Assembly: GCF_000160035.2 (NCBI RefSeq)
Contig: NZ_KI535368.1
Coordinates: 434,001-498,000, forward strand
Source of the DNA: Catonella morbi ATCC 51271
GTDB taxonomy: Bacteria > Bacillota > Clostridia > Lachnospirales > Lachnospiraceae
Reading direction: 5' to 3'
DNA length: 64,000 nt
Positions 1 to 8,702 of the stretch are shown here, piece by piece; positions within the stretch are counted from its first letter, which is position 1, and the number at the start of each line of letters is the position of its first letter. Position numbers and translations under genes: made by a program. The notes under the pieces were generated by a model, which worked only from the letters and a program-made list of their open reading frames with translations, did not search any database and was not told the DNA's origin.

Positions 1-101
1 CTTTAGACGTCCCTAAAAAAATGGGAGCCTGTCTCAGACTTACTGAGGAAGATATGTCCACCCTTCATAGGATACTTGATAAGATGCTTAGGGAATTTTA
101 A
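1..101 (+). CDS. 3' end of an unidentified gene
   Basis: An open frame enters from the left edge and ends with TAA at 99-101, giving 32 C-terminal residues (ending DKMLREF). The piece is charged and probably helical. It is too short to assign to a family. A hairpin terminator follows about 20 nt later, which supports this being a real gene end. Confidence 0.5.
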   Translation, partial: LDVPKKMGACLRLTEEDMSTLHRILDKMLREF

Positions 102-122
102 TTTTTATAAGTTATACGTAAA

Positions 123-160
123 AAAGATTGTCGCCCATACTTCGGTGACAATCTTTTAAT
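123..160 (+). terminator. Hairpin terminator, possibly bidirectional
   Basis: A 14-bp stem (AAAAGATTGTCGCC with GGTGACAATCTTTT, one G-U pair) encloses an 8-nt loop. A and T runs at the two feet would let it work on both strands, serving the gene entering from the left and possibly the minus-strand regulator at 306-674. Confidence 0.75.
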
Positions 161-305
161 ATAATAGGAATTATTTCTGAGAGATTATACTGCGACGGAT
201 ATGTTGATGTCGCTTATGCGACCCACCGCAGGAGAAAAGTCATGAAAACAGGATTTTTTCTTTCATAAAAGTCTCTGTAAATTTTTATTAATTTGTTGCT
301 GTCTT

Positions 306-674
306 TTAGCTTTTAGAATTCAAATATTCCTTGATTGCAGCAAAGCTTTCTTTACTGATTACATGCTCGATTCTGCAGGCATCTTCTAAAGCGGTTTCTT
401 TATCTACCCCGAGACTTATAAGCCATGAAGAGAAGAATTTATGCCTTTCATATATCATATCGGCAACTTCTTTTCCAAGCGGGGTAAGTCTTATATAGCC
501 GTTTTCATCAACAACAATGTGCCCTGTGGTTCTAAGGTTTTTCATAGCCACACTTACGCTTGATTTCTTAAAGCCCATTTCGTTGGAAATATCTACAGAA
601 CGTACATTTCCAATTCTTTCGGTAAGCATAAGTATTGTCTCTAAATAATCTTCAGCAGATTCATGTATTTCCAT
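306..674 (-). CDS. DtxR/MntR-family metal-dependent transcriptional regulator
   Basis: A 122-aa one-domain repressor of the MntR type. It has an N-terminal winged helix (about residues 5-65, containing SAEDYLETILML and a recognition helix with KKSSVSVAMKNL), then a metal-binding and dimerisation helix region. Likely metal ligands are in the N-terminal ExxEDYLE segment, in IYERHKFF and in EDACRIEHVI. The SH3-like third domain of DtxR/IdeR is absent, as in MntR. The start at 674 is chosen because GGAGGTGG lies just upstream; a TTG at 689 would place that site inside the gene. Members repress Mn or Fe uptake genes, but no transporter is adjacent here. The metal specificity is inferred only. Confidence 0.85.
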   Translation of the reverse strand: MEIHESAEDYLETILMLTERIGNVRSVDISNEMGFKKSSVSVAMKNLRTTGHIVVDENGYIRLTPLGKEVADMIYERHKFFSSWLISLGVDKETALEDACRIEHVISKESFAAIKEYLNSKS

Positions 675-704
675 TAACACCACCTCCAAGCTTTGTTTGT
701 AATA

Positions 705-733
705 AGTATAGCAAAGATTAAATATCTTAGCAA
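705..733 (-). promoter_or_regulatory. Promoter of the DtxR/MntR-type gene
   Basis: On the minus strand TTGCTA (728-733) and TATACT (705-710) are separated by 17 nt, about 30 nt upstream of the start codon. A short dyad (AAGAT/ATCTT) lies within the spacer and could be an operator. Confidence 0.55.
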
Positions 734-864
734 GGGTAAGTAAATTTAATCAGAATATTTGCCATTGTTTTTTTACTATAAATAATTTTTAGTTTTAAAA
801 AGTTGCGTAGATGCTTATTTTATCATATAATTAAATAAAGAAATACGAAGGGATTAATGTAGTT

Positions 865-1854
865 TTGAATACAGAAATAAAGAATGCAGTTAATTCTGCA
901 GGAGACAAGGCACAGTATGATGCCAGGGTTAAGAGAATACTTGCTGAGACATTAAATACTTAATGAATGCAAGCTGAAGGCGAAGTATGAATTTAGTATT
1001 TAAGTCGTTCTTTCGAACGAATGTGAGAAAGAACCTCAATAGATATAGTCACATACATTGAAGGTGAACCTAAGATAGGTATTGTACCGATTGAACCGGG
1101 ACTTACTAATATAGAAAAAACAGATGAGTCAGGGCAGAGAATTAAAGGATTGAACTCGGAGAGTGTTGAAGCAAATGAAGGTCTAATAAGGTTTGACATC
1201 ATATTTTATGTACGCTTAAAGAATGGACTTTCACAGATAATAGTGAATGTTGAGGCTCAGAAAGATGACCCGGTTTCATACAAGATACTTAACAGGGCAA
1301 TATTCTATGTGAGCAGACTTATATCATCACAAAAGGAAAGAGATTTTGTAAATACTAATTATGACGATATAAAGCAGGTATTTAGTATCTGGGTGTGTAT
1401 GAATATGAGTAAGAACAGTTTAAGTCATTTTCACATTGTAAAAGATGAGATGTTAGAGCCATACGACTGGAAGGGAAATGCAGACTTACTAAATATTGTG
1501 ATGATTGGAGTTACAAACGAACTTCCAAAGCATGATGAAAAATACGAATTACACCGTCTTATTGGGGCTTTATTGTCGGATAGATTAAGAGAAAATGAGA
1601 AACTGGATATTATTGAAAAGGAATATAAAATTCCTCTCAGCAATGATTTTATAAAGGAAGTGGATACTATGTGTAATTTAGGTCAGGGAATAGAGGATAG
1701 GGTAACAGTAGAGGTAACAGCAAAGAACTTAATAGATTTTGTTATGAATATGTATAAAAATAAATTCTCGTTGGAACAAATCTCGCTTGTAACAAAAAAG
1801 AGTATAGATGAAGTAAAAAAGATAATCGAAAAAAATGATAAGGTTTTGGCATAA
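865..1854 (+). pseudogene. Degraded PD-(D/E)XK (Rpn/transposase-like) nuclease gene
   Basis: The downstream part (in frame from 1027; longest ORF from a TTG at 1150) encodes the body of the Rpn / PD-(D/E)XK transposase-like family common in Lachnospiraceae. It has RFDIIFYVRL with the first acidic residue, IIVNVEAQKD with the ExQ motif, and then KERDFVNTNYDDIK and YELHRLIGALLSDRL. The conserved N-terminal stretch YIEGEPKIGIVPIEPGLTN lies in frame upstream of any start (1054-1110), and a TGA stops that frame at 1024. A separate fragment at 865-963 encodes an N-terminal piece (NAVNSAGDKAQYDARVKRIL) ending in TAA. The family's 5' third is thus broken and partly replaced, so a full-length active protein is unlikely. 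Confidence 0.75.
1007..1034. repeat. 8-bp inverted repeat inside the broken nuclease gene
   Basis: GTTCTTTC (1007-1014) and GAAAGAAC (1027-1034) are perfectly complementary around 12 nt. They lie in the stretch that replaces the expected coding sequence between the N-terminal fragment and the body, so this may mark an insertion or deletion scar. Confidence 0.5.
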
Positions 1855-2212
1855 CTATAGCAAAAATTTGTCCGCTCACAGCGAACAAAACGAACCAAAA
1901 TCCAATCAAAATTAGCCCTCATGTATGACCAAAATTTAATAAAATATTAAAAAATATCAATTTATGAGCCTGGAAACCGCAAATTTCCGGGTTCCTCTTT
2001 TCTGTACTTTTTCTGTTTTTTATGCTATATTTATACTAAAATCAACCCATTTAGTGACTTATAAAATCGCCTGTACCATGCAGTATTACTGAGTTTCAGC
2101 CAGTCCCACAATATGGTTTTGGTGACCTACATTCGTATTTTACACCCTTTGTGCAAAATGACGAAGGATTTAGAGAACGCATGATTACGAATTTCTGGCG
2201 AATAGGCGAACT

Positions 2213-2258
2213 TTTTTGTTTAATAGGAAATTTCTTTGAAATTCCTATTAAACAAAAA
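2213..2258. repeat. Long near-perfect palindrome
   Basis: The arms TTTTTGTTTAATAGGAA...TTTC and GAAATTCCTATTAAACAAAAA pair over about 21 bp with one bulged A and a 3-nt loop. The T and A tracts would make it a bidirectional terminator. Related words (AATAGGAAATCTCCTTGAAAT) occur at 17672-17692. Confidence 0.7.
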
Positions 2259-2319
2259 TATCAGAGATAGATGCGCAGCTCGCGGCAATGAAGTTTGCCT
2301 TACGGCACCGCTCGCGCGC

Positions 2320-2343
2320 AAAGTGTGTGCAAGCACACACTTT
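2320..2343. repeat. 11-bp perfect hairpin upstream of uvrB
   Basis: AAAGTGTGTGC and GCACACACTTT flank a 2-nt centre and end 28 nt before the uvrB start. It could be a terminator for upstream transcription or an operator. Confidence 0.6.
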
Positions 2344-2371
2344 ATAATATGACTTTTAGGAGAATTTAACC

Positions 2372-4363
2372 ATGGATCACTTCATTTTACACAGCGAATA
2401 TGCACCTACGGGAGACCAGCCACAGGCTATTGAGGAGCTTGTAGAAGGCTTCAAAGAAGGCAACCAATTCCAGACCCTGCTTGGGGTTACGGGTTCCGGC
2501 AAGACATTTACAATGGCAAATGTCATAGCCAAACTAAACCTGCCCACCCTTGTCATTTCACACAACAAAACCTTAGCGGCTCAGCTCTATGGTGAGTTCA
2601 AAGAATTCTTCCCTGAGAACGCAGTAGAATACTTTGTGTCGTACTATGACTACTATCAGCCTGAAGCTTATGTTCCCTCTTCAGATACGTATATAGAAAA
2701 AGATTCTGCAATAAATGACGAGATAGATAAACTTCGCCACTCTGCTACAGCAGCACTTTCGGAGAGAAAAGATGTGGTTGTGGTTTCAAGTGTGAGCTGT
2801 ATTTACGGACTTGGAGATCCTATTGACTATGAGGATATGACACTTTCTGTACGCCCGGGACAGATTAAGGATATGGAAGAAGTTATAAGAAGACTCATAG
2901 ATATCCAGTACACAAGAAATGATATGGACTTTAAGCGTGGTACATTTAGGATTCGTGGTGATGTGGTGGAAATATTTCCGGTTGCATCCACAGATAAAGC
3001 TGTAAGGCTGGAGTTTTTTGGCGATGAAATAGATAGGATTTCTGAGATAGATGTGCTTACAGGAACTACAGTAGCTGAACTAGCCCATGTGGTTATTTTT
3101 GCTGCATCTCACTATGTAGTTGCTCCTGAGAAAATGAAAGAGGCATTGTCCAGGTTGGAAGAAGAATTAGATTTGCGTGTCAAATATTTTAAAAGTGAAG
3201 ATAAGCTAATCGAGGCTCAGCGAATAAAGGAAAGAACAAATTTTGACATAGAAATGATGCGTGAGACAGGGTTTTGTTCAGGAATAGAGAATTATTCGGG
3301 ACCTCTTTCGGGCAGACCATCAGGAAGTATGCCGTTTACACTTATAGATTACTTTCCTGATGAATTCTTAATTATAGTGGATGAGTCGCATATTACCATA
3401 CCACAGATTGGCGGAATGTATGCGGGGGACCGTTCAAGAAAGACTACACTTGTAGACTATGGATTCAGACTTCCATCTGCTCTTGACAACAGACCGCTTA
3501 ATTTTACGGAATTTGAAAATAAAATAGACCGTATGCTCTTTGTATCTGCAACTCCGTCTGAATATGAGGCAAAGCATGAACTGCTTAGAACAGAGCAGAT
3601 AATAAGGCCAACAGGACTTGTAGACCCTGAGATTATTGTAAAGCCTACAGCAGGACAGATAGATGATTTAATCAGTGAGGTAAAAAAGGAAACTGAAAAG
3701 AAAAATAAGGTTTTGGTAACAACACTTACCAAGAAAATGGCGGAAGACCTTACTGATTATATGAGGGAAGCCGGTATAAGGGTGCGATATCTCCATTCGG
3801 ATATAGACACCCTTGAAAGGTCCGAAATTATAAGGGATATGCGTCTTGATGTATTTGATGTACTGGTAGGTATCAATCTGCTCAGAGAAGGACTTGATAT
3901 ACCTGAGATTACACTGGTTGCCATCCTTGATGCTGACAAGGAAGGTTTTCTACGTTCAGAGACTTCACTTATTCAGACCATAGGCAGGGCTGCAAGAAAT
4001 GCAGACGGCCATGTAATAATGTATGCAGATACTATTACAGGCTCTATGAACAGGGCAATAACAGAGACTGAGAGAAGACGTGCCATCCAGATGAAATACA
4101 ATGAAGAGCATGGCGTAGTGCCTCAGACTATAAAGAAGAAGGTAAGGGATTTAATAAGCATTTCAAAGAAGGTTGAAGAAGACAGCTCTAAGATTATAAA
4201 AGATGCGGAGTCTATGAGTGAGGCAGAATTAAAGGCAGTAATTAAGGAACTTACAAAGAAAATGAATCAGGCTGCGGTTGAGCTTAACTTTGAGACGGCT
4301 GCTAAACTTAGGGATGAGATTATAGAACTTAAAAAACATCTGGTGGATCTGACGGCTATGTAA
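2372..4363 (+). CDS. uvrB: UvrABC excision repair protein subunit B
   Basis: A 663-aa protein of normal UvrB length. UvrB is loaded by UvrA onto damaged DNA, verifies the lesion with its beta-hairpin and recruits UvrC. Visible features are Walker [11 protein letters not shown] (about residues 39-48), the beta-hairpin region [16 protein letters not shown] (about 90-105), DESH at the Walker B site, SF2 helicase motif VI with QTIGRAARN (about 540), and a C-terminal UVR motif (about 625-658) that contacts UvrC. The start has TAGGAGA about 10 nt upstream. uvrA, often the next gene in Firmicutes, is not in the window. Confidence 0.98.
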   Translation: MDHFILHSEYAPTGDQPQAIEELVEGFKEGNQFQTLLGVTGSGKTFTMANVIAKLNLPTLVISHNKTLAAQLYGEFKEFFPENAVEYFVSYYDYYQPEAYVPSSDTYIEKDSAINDEIDKLRHSATAALSERKDVVVVSSVSCIYGLGDPIDYEDMTLSVRPGQIKDMEEVIRRLIDIQYTRNDMDFKRGTFRIRGDVVEIFPVASTDKAVRLEFFGDEIDRISEIDVLTGTTVAELAHVVIFAASHYVVAPEKMKEALSRLEEELDLRVKYFKSEDKLIEAQRIKERTNFDIEMMRETGFCSGIENYSGPLSGRPSGSMPFTLIDYFPDEFLIIVDESHITIPQIGGMYAGDRSRKTTLVDYGFRLPSALDNRPLNFTEFENKIDRMLFVSATPSEYEAKHELLRTEQIIRPTGLVDPEIIVKPTAGQIDDLISEVKKETEKKNKVLVTTLTKKMAEDLTDYMREAGIRVRYLHSDIDTLERSEIIRDMRLDVFDVLVGINLLREGLDIPEITLVAILDADKEGFLRSETSLIQTIGRAARNADGHVIMYADTITGSMNRAITETERRRAIQMKYNEEHGVVPQTIKKKVRDLISISKKVEEDSSKIIKDAESMSEAELKAVIKELTKKMNQAAVELNFETAAKLRDEIIELKKHLVDLTAM

Positions 4364-4372
4364 ATGATACAA

Positions 4373-4435
4373 GTGTCAAAAGTATAAAAATTCGATTGGG
4401 GCTTGCTTACAAGAGAATTTATTATCTTTTGACAC
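4373..4435 (+). repeat. 63-bp dispersed palindromic element, copy 1
   Basis: The ends are a perfect 10-bp inverted repeat (GTGTCAAAAG / CTTTTGACAC), and the inner arms (AAAATTC / GAATTTATT) extend the stem imperfectly. Closely related copies lie at 7253-7313 (opposite orientation) and 17709-17769. Here it fills the gap between the converging uvrB and MATE genes and may double as a terminator. Confidence 0.75.
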
Positions 4436-4493
4436 CCACATTAAAATATCAAATCATACAAAAGCAGTAAATTACATATAAAACTCTCTGAAA

Positions 4494-5858
4494 CTATATT
4501 CCCATTATCTTTCTGCGTTTTCTGAGCCAACCGCCATGCAGATAATATACAGTGAAAACAAATGAAGTCAAAAACCAAGTCACAGGGTAGACGGTTAATA
4601 CAGTTCCTATATGCGGATTTGCAGGAACAATAAAGAATATCCAAAGTATTCTTAAACCACAGATTCCTACCGCAGTTATTACAGTAGGAATAAAGGAGTC
4701 GCCGGTAGCCCTTATTGCACCCGAAAGTACTTCTATCCCTACAAAGAAGATATAGTACTGACAGTAATGTCTGAACATATATACTCCTACATCTATTACA
4801 GCAGTTTCACTTGTGAAAAGGTTAAGCAACTGTTCACACCCAATGTATAAAATCAGACTTAAAAGGATGGCTGAAAGTGAAGTAAAAAGATATGTGATTC
4901 TTACACTTTTTTTTATACGGTCAAAATTCCCGGCTCCAAAGTTTTGGCCTACAAAGGTAGTAACAGATACTCCGAAGGCACCTATTACCATCCAGTAAAA
5001 ATTATCATTCGTTGTAAAAACAGTCCAGGCCGCAACAGTATCAGTTCCGAAGCTGTTTACTGAAGACTGCACTATCATATTTGAAAGATAATACATTACA
5101 GCCTGAAAACCTGTAGGCAGACCTATTTTTAGCATTGCGGTCAGTTCTTTTTGGTGAAAACTGATTTTCTTTAAGTCTAACTTATAGCTAAACTCTGCTC
5201 TCATAAGCATTGTAATTACAACAGCGGCACTTATGACCTGAGCGAGCAAGGTAGCCAGTGCGGCACCGAAGATTCCCATTTTAAATACTGCAACAAAGAG
5301 GATATCAAGTACAACATTGGCAATAGTACAGACTATGAGGACATAAAGAGGACTCTTGGAATCGCCCACAGCCCTAAGTATGCTTGAACCCATATTGTAT
5401 ATAAGCACAGGTATTGAACCCAGAAAGTAGACCCTGAGATAGGTGGTAGAAGGTTCAATTATATCAGCGGGAGTATTCATAATTTTAAGTATCATAGGCG
5501 AGAATACTATGCCTACTATCATTATTATTACTCCGCTTACGAGGGAAAGAGCTATGGCGGTGTGGACAGAATCACTCAAATCTTTGCCCCTATTTGCCCC
5601 GTAGAACTGTGATATGATTACTGCCGCGCCTGCAGACAGACCGACAAAAAAGCCGATTAGGATATTGATGATGTAGGTGGTTGCACCTATTGCGGCAAGA
5701 GCTTCTTTATTTACATATCTACCTACAATAAGAGCATCTGTAGTACTGTAAAGCTGTTGTAAAAATGAGCCTAGTAATATAGGAAAAAAGAACATCAAAA
5801 TACTTTTGCTTATTGAGCCTGTAAGTATTGAATTTTGGTTTTGTGTAGCTTTATTCAT
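4494..5858 (-). CDS. MATE-family multidrug efflux transporter (second of tandem pair)
   Basis: A 454-aa polytopic protein with about 12 hydrophobic segments arranged as two similar halves. MATE motifs include PILLGSFLQQLYSTTDALIVGRY at the N-terminus and FGVSVTTFVGQNFGAGNFDR at the start of the second half. The family exports cationic drugs or metabolites in exchange for Na+ or H+ at the cytoplasmic membrane. It starts 4 nt after the stop of the homologous upstream gene, so the two are co-transcribed. The substrate cannot be read from the sequence. Confidence 0.92.
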   Translation of the reverse strand: MNKATQNQNSILTGSISKSILMFFFPILLGSFLQQLYSTTDALIVGRYVNKEALAAIGATTYIINILIGFFVGLSAGAAVIISQFYGANRGKDLSDSVHTAIALSLVSGVIIMIVGIVFSPMILKIMNTPADIIEPSTTYLRVYFLGSIPVLIYNMGSSILRAVGDSKSPLYVLIVCTIANVVLDILFVAVFKMGIFGAALATLLAQVISAAVVITMLMRAEFSYKLDLKKISFHQKELTAMLKIGLPTGFQAVMYYLSNMIVQSSVNSFGTDTVAAWTVFTTNDNFYWMVIGAFGVSVTTFVGQNFGAGNFDRIKKSVRITYLFTSLSAILLSLILYIGCEQLLNLFTSETAVIDVGVYMFRHYCQYYIFFVGIEVLSGAIRATGDSFIPTVITAVGICGLRILWIFFIVPANPHIGTVLTVYPVTWFLTSFVFTVYYLHGGWLRKRRKIMGI

Positions 5859-5862
5859 TTAT

Positions 5863-7209
5863 TTAACCATTCTGTATTATAATTTTTTTAATTTTTTTCA
5901 TAACCATAATAAATGCCGGTATCAGGAAGATATTTGCGGCTATCCAGGCTGCGGCATTGGAATAATAAATCGCATCCGCACCGAACCAGGCAAGACCGAG
6001 GAAGGCAACCGCACACCTTGCAATCATTTCCATAATTCCTGCTGCCATGGCAAACATACTATGTCCAAGTCCCTGAATACCGTATCTGAGTATTATAAGC
6101 AATCCGAGAGGGAAATAGAAGGACGCATTGGCAAAAAGGAACTTGCCTACATAGCCCAACAGTACTGTTTCGTCAGCATTTACAAAAAGGAGGGCAACAT
6201 ATCTTCCGCCGAAGATAATGGCAAAGAATGCAAATACAGTATATATACCCATAGCAATTATACCCTGCTTCATTCCCTTATTTATTCGGTCAAGTTTTTT
6301 TGCGCCGAGGTTCTGCCCACAAAATGTAGCCATAGCTGTTCCCAGGGTATCATAGGCCTGAGTGAAGAGTAACGATACCTTACTTCCTGCTGTAATTGCA
6401 GCAACATAAATCGAACCCAGACCGTTAACTGCTGCCTGCATTACGGTAGAACCTATAGCGGTTATGGAGTATTGCAGCCCCATAGGAATGCCCATTAAAA
6501 GAAGCCTGCTTACAAGAGCCGAGTTTAGCTGCCAGTCGCCTTTTTTCATTTTCAATATCGTATATTTTTTCTTTATAAATAAAAAGCAAAGTATACAGGA
6601 TATGAACTGTGAGATATCAGTCGCAAAGGCTGCTCCGAATACTCCCATTTTAAATACAATTACAAAGAGTAAGTCCAGAGCAATATTTACAAAGGAAGAA
6701 AATATTAAAAAGTACAGAGGTGTCTTTGAATCACCGAGAGCCCTCATTATTCCTGAAAGCAGATTATAGAACATAATCCCAAGTATGCCGGCAAATATAG
6801 TGGCGATATATTCATAAGAGCCCTGAAAAATATCATCAGGAGTATTGGTAAGCCTTAACATTGCACCTGTGAAGGTAACAGTTATTATTGTAATCAAAAG
6901 TCCTACGATAAGCGAGAGCCAGGCAGCATTGGTTACATATTTTCTGAGCCTGTCAAAATCCTTTGCGCCAAAGGCTTGAGAAACAGGTATCATAAAGCCG
7001 CCGCTTACACCTATGATGAAGCCCAGTACAAGGAAATTGAGCGCACCTGTACCCCCGACAGCGGCAAGTGCATTTACGCCTATGTATTTTCCTACAATTA
7101 TAGAGTCAGCCATATTATACATTTGTTGAAAAAGATTTCCAAAAAGCATAGGCACCGCAAAACCAAGAATTGCTTTGATGGGACTTCCCTTTGTCAGATC
7201 TTTAATCAT
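5863..7209 (-). CDS. MATE-family multidrug efflux transporter (first of tandem pair)
   Basis: A 448-aa protein with the same 12-segment, two-half plan as its downstream neighbour. It begins MIKDLTKGSPIKAILGFAVP and shows MLFGNLFQQMYNMADSIIVG near the N-terminus and TAMATFCGQNLGAKKLDRI in the second half. The two proteins are clearly diverged paralogues, implying an old duplication. AAAGGAG precedes the start. A copy of the 63-bp palindromic element sits about 45 nt upstream. Confidence 0.92.
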   Translation of the reverse strand: MIKDLTKGSPIKAILGFAVPMLFGNLFQQMYNMADSIIVGKYIGVNALAAVGGTGALNFLVLGFIIGVSGGFMIPVSQAFGAKDFDRLRKYVTNAAWLSLIVGLLITIITVTFTGAMLRLTNTPDDIFQGSYEYIATIFAGILGIMFYNLLSGIMRALGDSKTPLYFLIFSSFVNIALDLLFVIVFKMGVFGAAFATDISQFISCILCFLFIKKKYTILKMKKGDWQLNSALVSRLLLMGIPMGLQYSITAIGSTVMQAAVNGLGSIYVAAITAGSKVSLLFTQAYDTLGTAMATFCGQNLGAKKLDRINKGMKQGIIAMGIYTVFAFFAIIFGGRYVALLFVNADETVLLGYVGKFLFANASFYFPLGLLIILRYGIQGLGHSMFAMAAGIMEMIARCAVAFLGLAWFGADAIYYSNAAAWIAANIFLIPAFIMVMKKIKKIIIQNG

Positions 7210-7252
7210 CGGCTTTCACTCCTTTTCATATATTATTGTTGATAAGATTAGG

Positions 7253-7313
7253 CTGTCAAAGATAATAAACTCTTGTAATCAACTTTGTATCGGATTTTTA
7301 TAGTTTTGACACT
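7253..7313 (-). repeat. Dispersed palindromic element, copy 2 (inverted)
   Basis: The reverse complement closely matches the element at 4373-4435, starting GTGTCAAAACTATAAAAATC and ending TTATTATCTTTGACAG. The tandem MATE genes are thus bracketed by inverted copies. Confidence 0.7.
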
Positions 7314-7379
7314 TGTATCTTGATAAGTAATAATAATATAAATAAGTATTTTTTTCAATGAGTAAGTTGCCATATTTAG

Positions 7380-7409
7380 TTGATTTCTAATGGGTAGTAT
7401 TGCTATAAT
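7380..7409 (+). promoter_or_regulatory. Promoter of the YgjV-like gene
   Basis: TTGATT (7380-7385) and TATAAT (7404-7409) are 18 nt apart, about 74 nt upstream of the start codon. Confidence 0.55.
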
Positions 7410-7482
7410 GAAGAGAGATTATAAACCTGTGCTAAATAGTTAAGGTTCATATATTAGTTATGCTTAAGAAAGAGGAAGAAGA

Positions 7483-8052
7483 ATGGATTTGCAGAAAATG
7501 AATGACTGGATAACGTCAATGGGAGGAACGAAATGGCTTATAGCTCAGGTACTTAGCCTTATAGGTTATACACTTATGGTGGTGACAGGGTATATTAAAA
7601 AAGAAAAGAAGATGCTCAGAACTCAAGATGTACAGCTTCTTTTCATTATAGGAATGGGAGTGCTTCTTAATGCATTTTCAGGAATAATAATCAATACAAT
7701 TCAGATTATTAAAAACGAAATATATCTGAGAGGAAAGCTGAATAAGTACTCAAAGGCAGCCATTGTGGGAGTTGGTGTGGTAATGACGCTTATATTTAAT
7801 AACGGTGGAATTGCAGGCTGGCTTCCGGCAATAAATTTATTTATATTTACTTATTTCTTGGGAATGGGTGGAGCAATAGGCATAAAGATACTTATATTTA
7901 TAACCACCTGTGGCTGGGGAGTATACGATTTTTCGATAAAAAACTATGTAGGTCTTATATTTGACATACTCACAATTATAAGTTGCATCTTAGGTATATT
8001 CAGACTTAAAAAGGAAGCAGGTGTAAGTAAGGAGACAGTTTTAGAAAATTAA
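7483..8052 (+). CDS. YgjV-like inner membrane protein
   Basis: A 189-aa protein with about six hydrophobic segments. The order fits the YgjV family: an N-terminal AQVLSLIGYTLMVVTGYIKK helix, a charged KKMLRTQDVQLL linker, ALINLIG-like NAFSGIIINTIQIIKNEIYL, then GGIAGWLPAINLFIFTY and a Trp-containing late segment. The family is widespread but has no settled function. It lies 120 nt before the purine genes on the same strand and has its own promoter, so functional linkage to them is doubtful. Confidence 0.7.
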   Translation: MDLQKMNDWITSMGGTKWLIAQVLSLIGYTLMVVTGYIKKEKKMLRTQDVQLLFIIGMGVLLNAFSGIIINTIQIIKNEIYLRGKLNKYSKAAIVGVGVVMTLIFNNGGIAGWLPAINLFIFTYFLGMGGAIGIKILIFITTCGWGVYDFSIKNYVGLIFDILTIISCILGIFRLKKEAGVSKETVLEN

Positions 8053-8093
8053 TATTTTAACCCAAATTATTCACGAAACATATTGTGAAATAC

Positions 8094-8140
8094 TGTAATC
8101 AAGCCACAGGCTCCGAGTTACGATATTTTGCGGATGTTTG
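8094..8140 (+). repeat. 47-bp dispersed repeat, copy A
   Basis: Aligned without gaps to 24792-24838, 33 of 47 positions match, including ATATTTTGC and GTTAC blocks. It lies between the YgjV-like gene and purE. Confidence 0.5.
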
Positions 8141-8172
8141 GTAATATAACACGTGTACATTAAGGAGGAATT

Positions 8173-8685
8173 ATGAGTAAAGTAGGAATTGTAATGGGAA
8201 GTGACAGTGACCTTTCTGTAATGAAGGCGGCTATGGAAATGCTTGAAAAATTCGGAATTGAGTATGATGTAACAGTTATATCTGCTCACAGGATGCCTGA
8301 TATTTTCTTTGAATACGCAAAGGCTGCAGAGAGCAAATATGATGTGCTTATAGCAGGCGCAGGCGGAGCAGCCCACCTTCCGGGAATGGCAGCAGCCGTA
8401 ACTCCGATTCCTGTAATAGGTGTACCTATCCATACAAAGAGCCTTGGCGGAGTGGACTCACTTTACTCTATAGTTCAGATGCCTGCAGGCATACCGGTGG
8501 CTACAGTAGCTATAAACGGGGCTAAGAATGCCGCTATCCTTGCAGCTAAGATTATTTCCGTAAGAGAGCCTGAAATAAGACAGAAGATTAAGGACTTTGC
8601 AGAGGGGCTTAAAGACGAGGTACTTGCTAAAAAGACTAAAATAGAAAATGTAGGTTACAAAACCTATTTAGAAGAAATTAACTAA
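8173..8685 (+). CDS. purE: N5-carboxyaminoimidazole ribonucleotide mutase (PurE)
   Basis: A 170-aa class I PurE, which moves the carboxyl group of N5-CAIR to give CAIR in purine synthesis. Visible motifs are GSDSDLSVMK (about residues 9-18) binding the substrate phosphate, SAHRMP (about 39-44) with the catalytic His, and AGAGGAAHLPGM (about 66-77). AAGGAGG precedes the ATG. It opens a run of purine genes, with purM starting 17 nt downstream. The partner purK, which makes N5-CAIR, is not in the window. No purine riboswitch was recognised upstream. Confidence 0.97.
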   Translation: MSKVGIVMGSDSDLSVMKAAMEMLEKFGIEYDVTVISAHRMPDIFFEYAKAAESKYDVLIAGAGGAAHLPGMAAAVTPIPVIGVPIHTKSLGGVDSLYSIVQMPAGIPVATVAINGAKNAAILAAKIISVREPEIRQKIKDFAEGLKDEVLAKKTKIENVGYKTYLEEIN

Positions 8686-8702
8686 GAAAGGGAAGGTGGA
8701 TA

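Larger units (their letters stand above)
1855..2371. other. Intergenic region with two strong palindromes
   Basis: No convincing coding sequence was found. The region holds the long palindrome at 2213-2258 and the hairpin at 2320-2343 just before uvrB. GC-rich words such as GCCTTACGGCAC and AAAGTGTGTGC resemble, in reverse orientation, sequence near 17811-17842 (GCCGTAAGGTG, AAAGTGTGCGC), suggesting a dispersed repeat family. I saw no clear LexA-type SOS box before uvrB. Confidence 0.5.

Noticed and set aside
2160-2235. Possible LexA (SOS) box before uvrB
   Set aside because: GAACGCATGATT and CGAACTTTTTTGTTT only partly resemble GAAC-N4-GTTC; the spacing or second half-site is wrong.
4373-4435. 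Interpreting the uvrB 3' palindrome as only an intrinsic terminator
   Set aside because: The same sequence with conserved ends recurs at two other intergenic sites, so a dispersed element explains it better, although it may also terminate transcription.
8053-8172. Possible purine riboswitch before purE
   Set aside because: The conserved junction and loop words of the purine riboswitch are absent. Only the 47-bp repeat is found.
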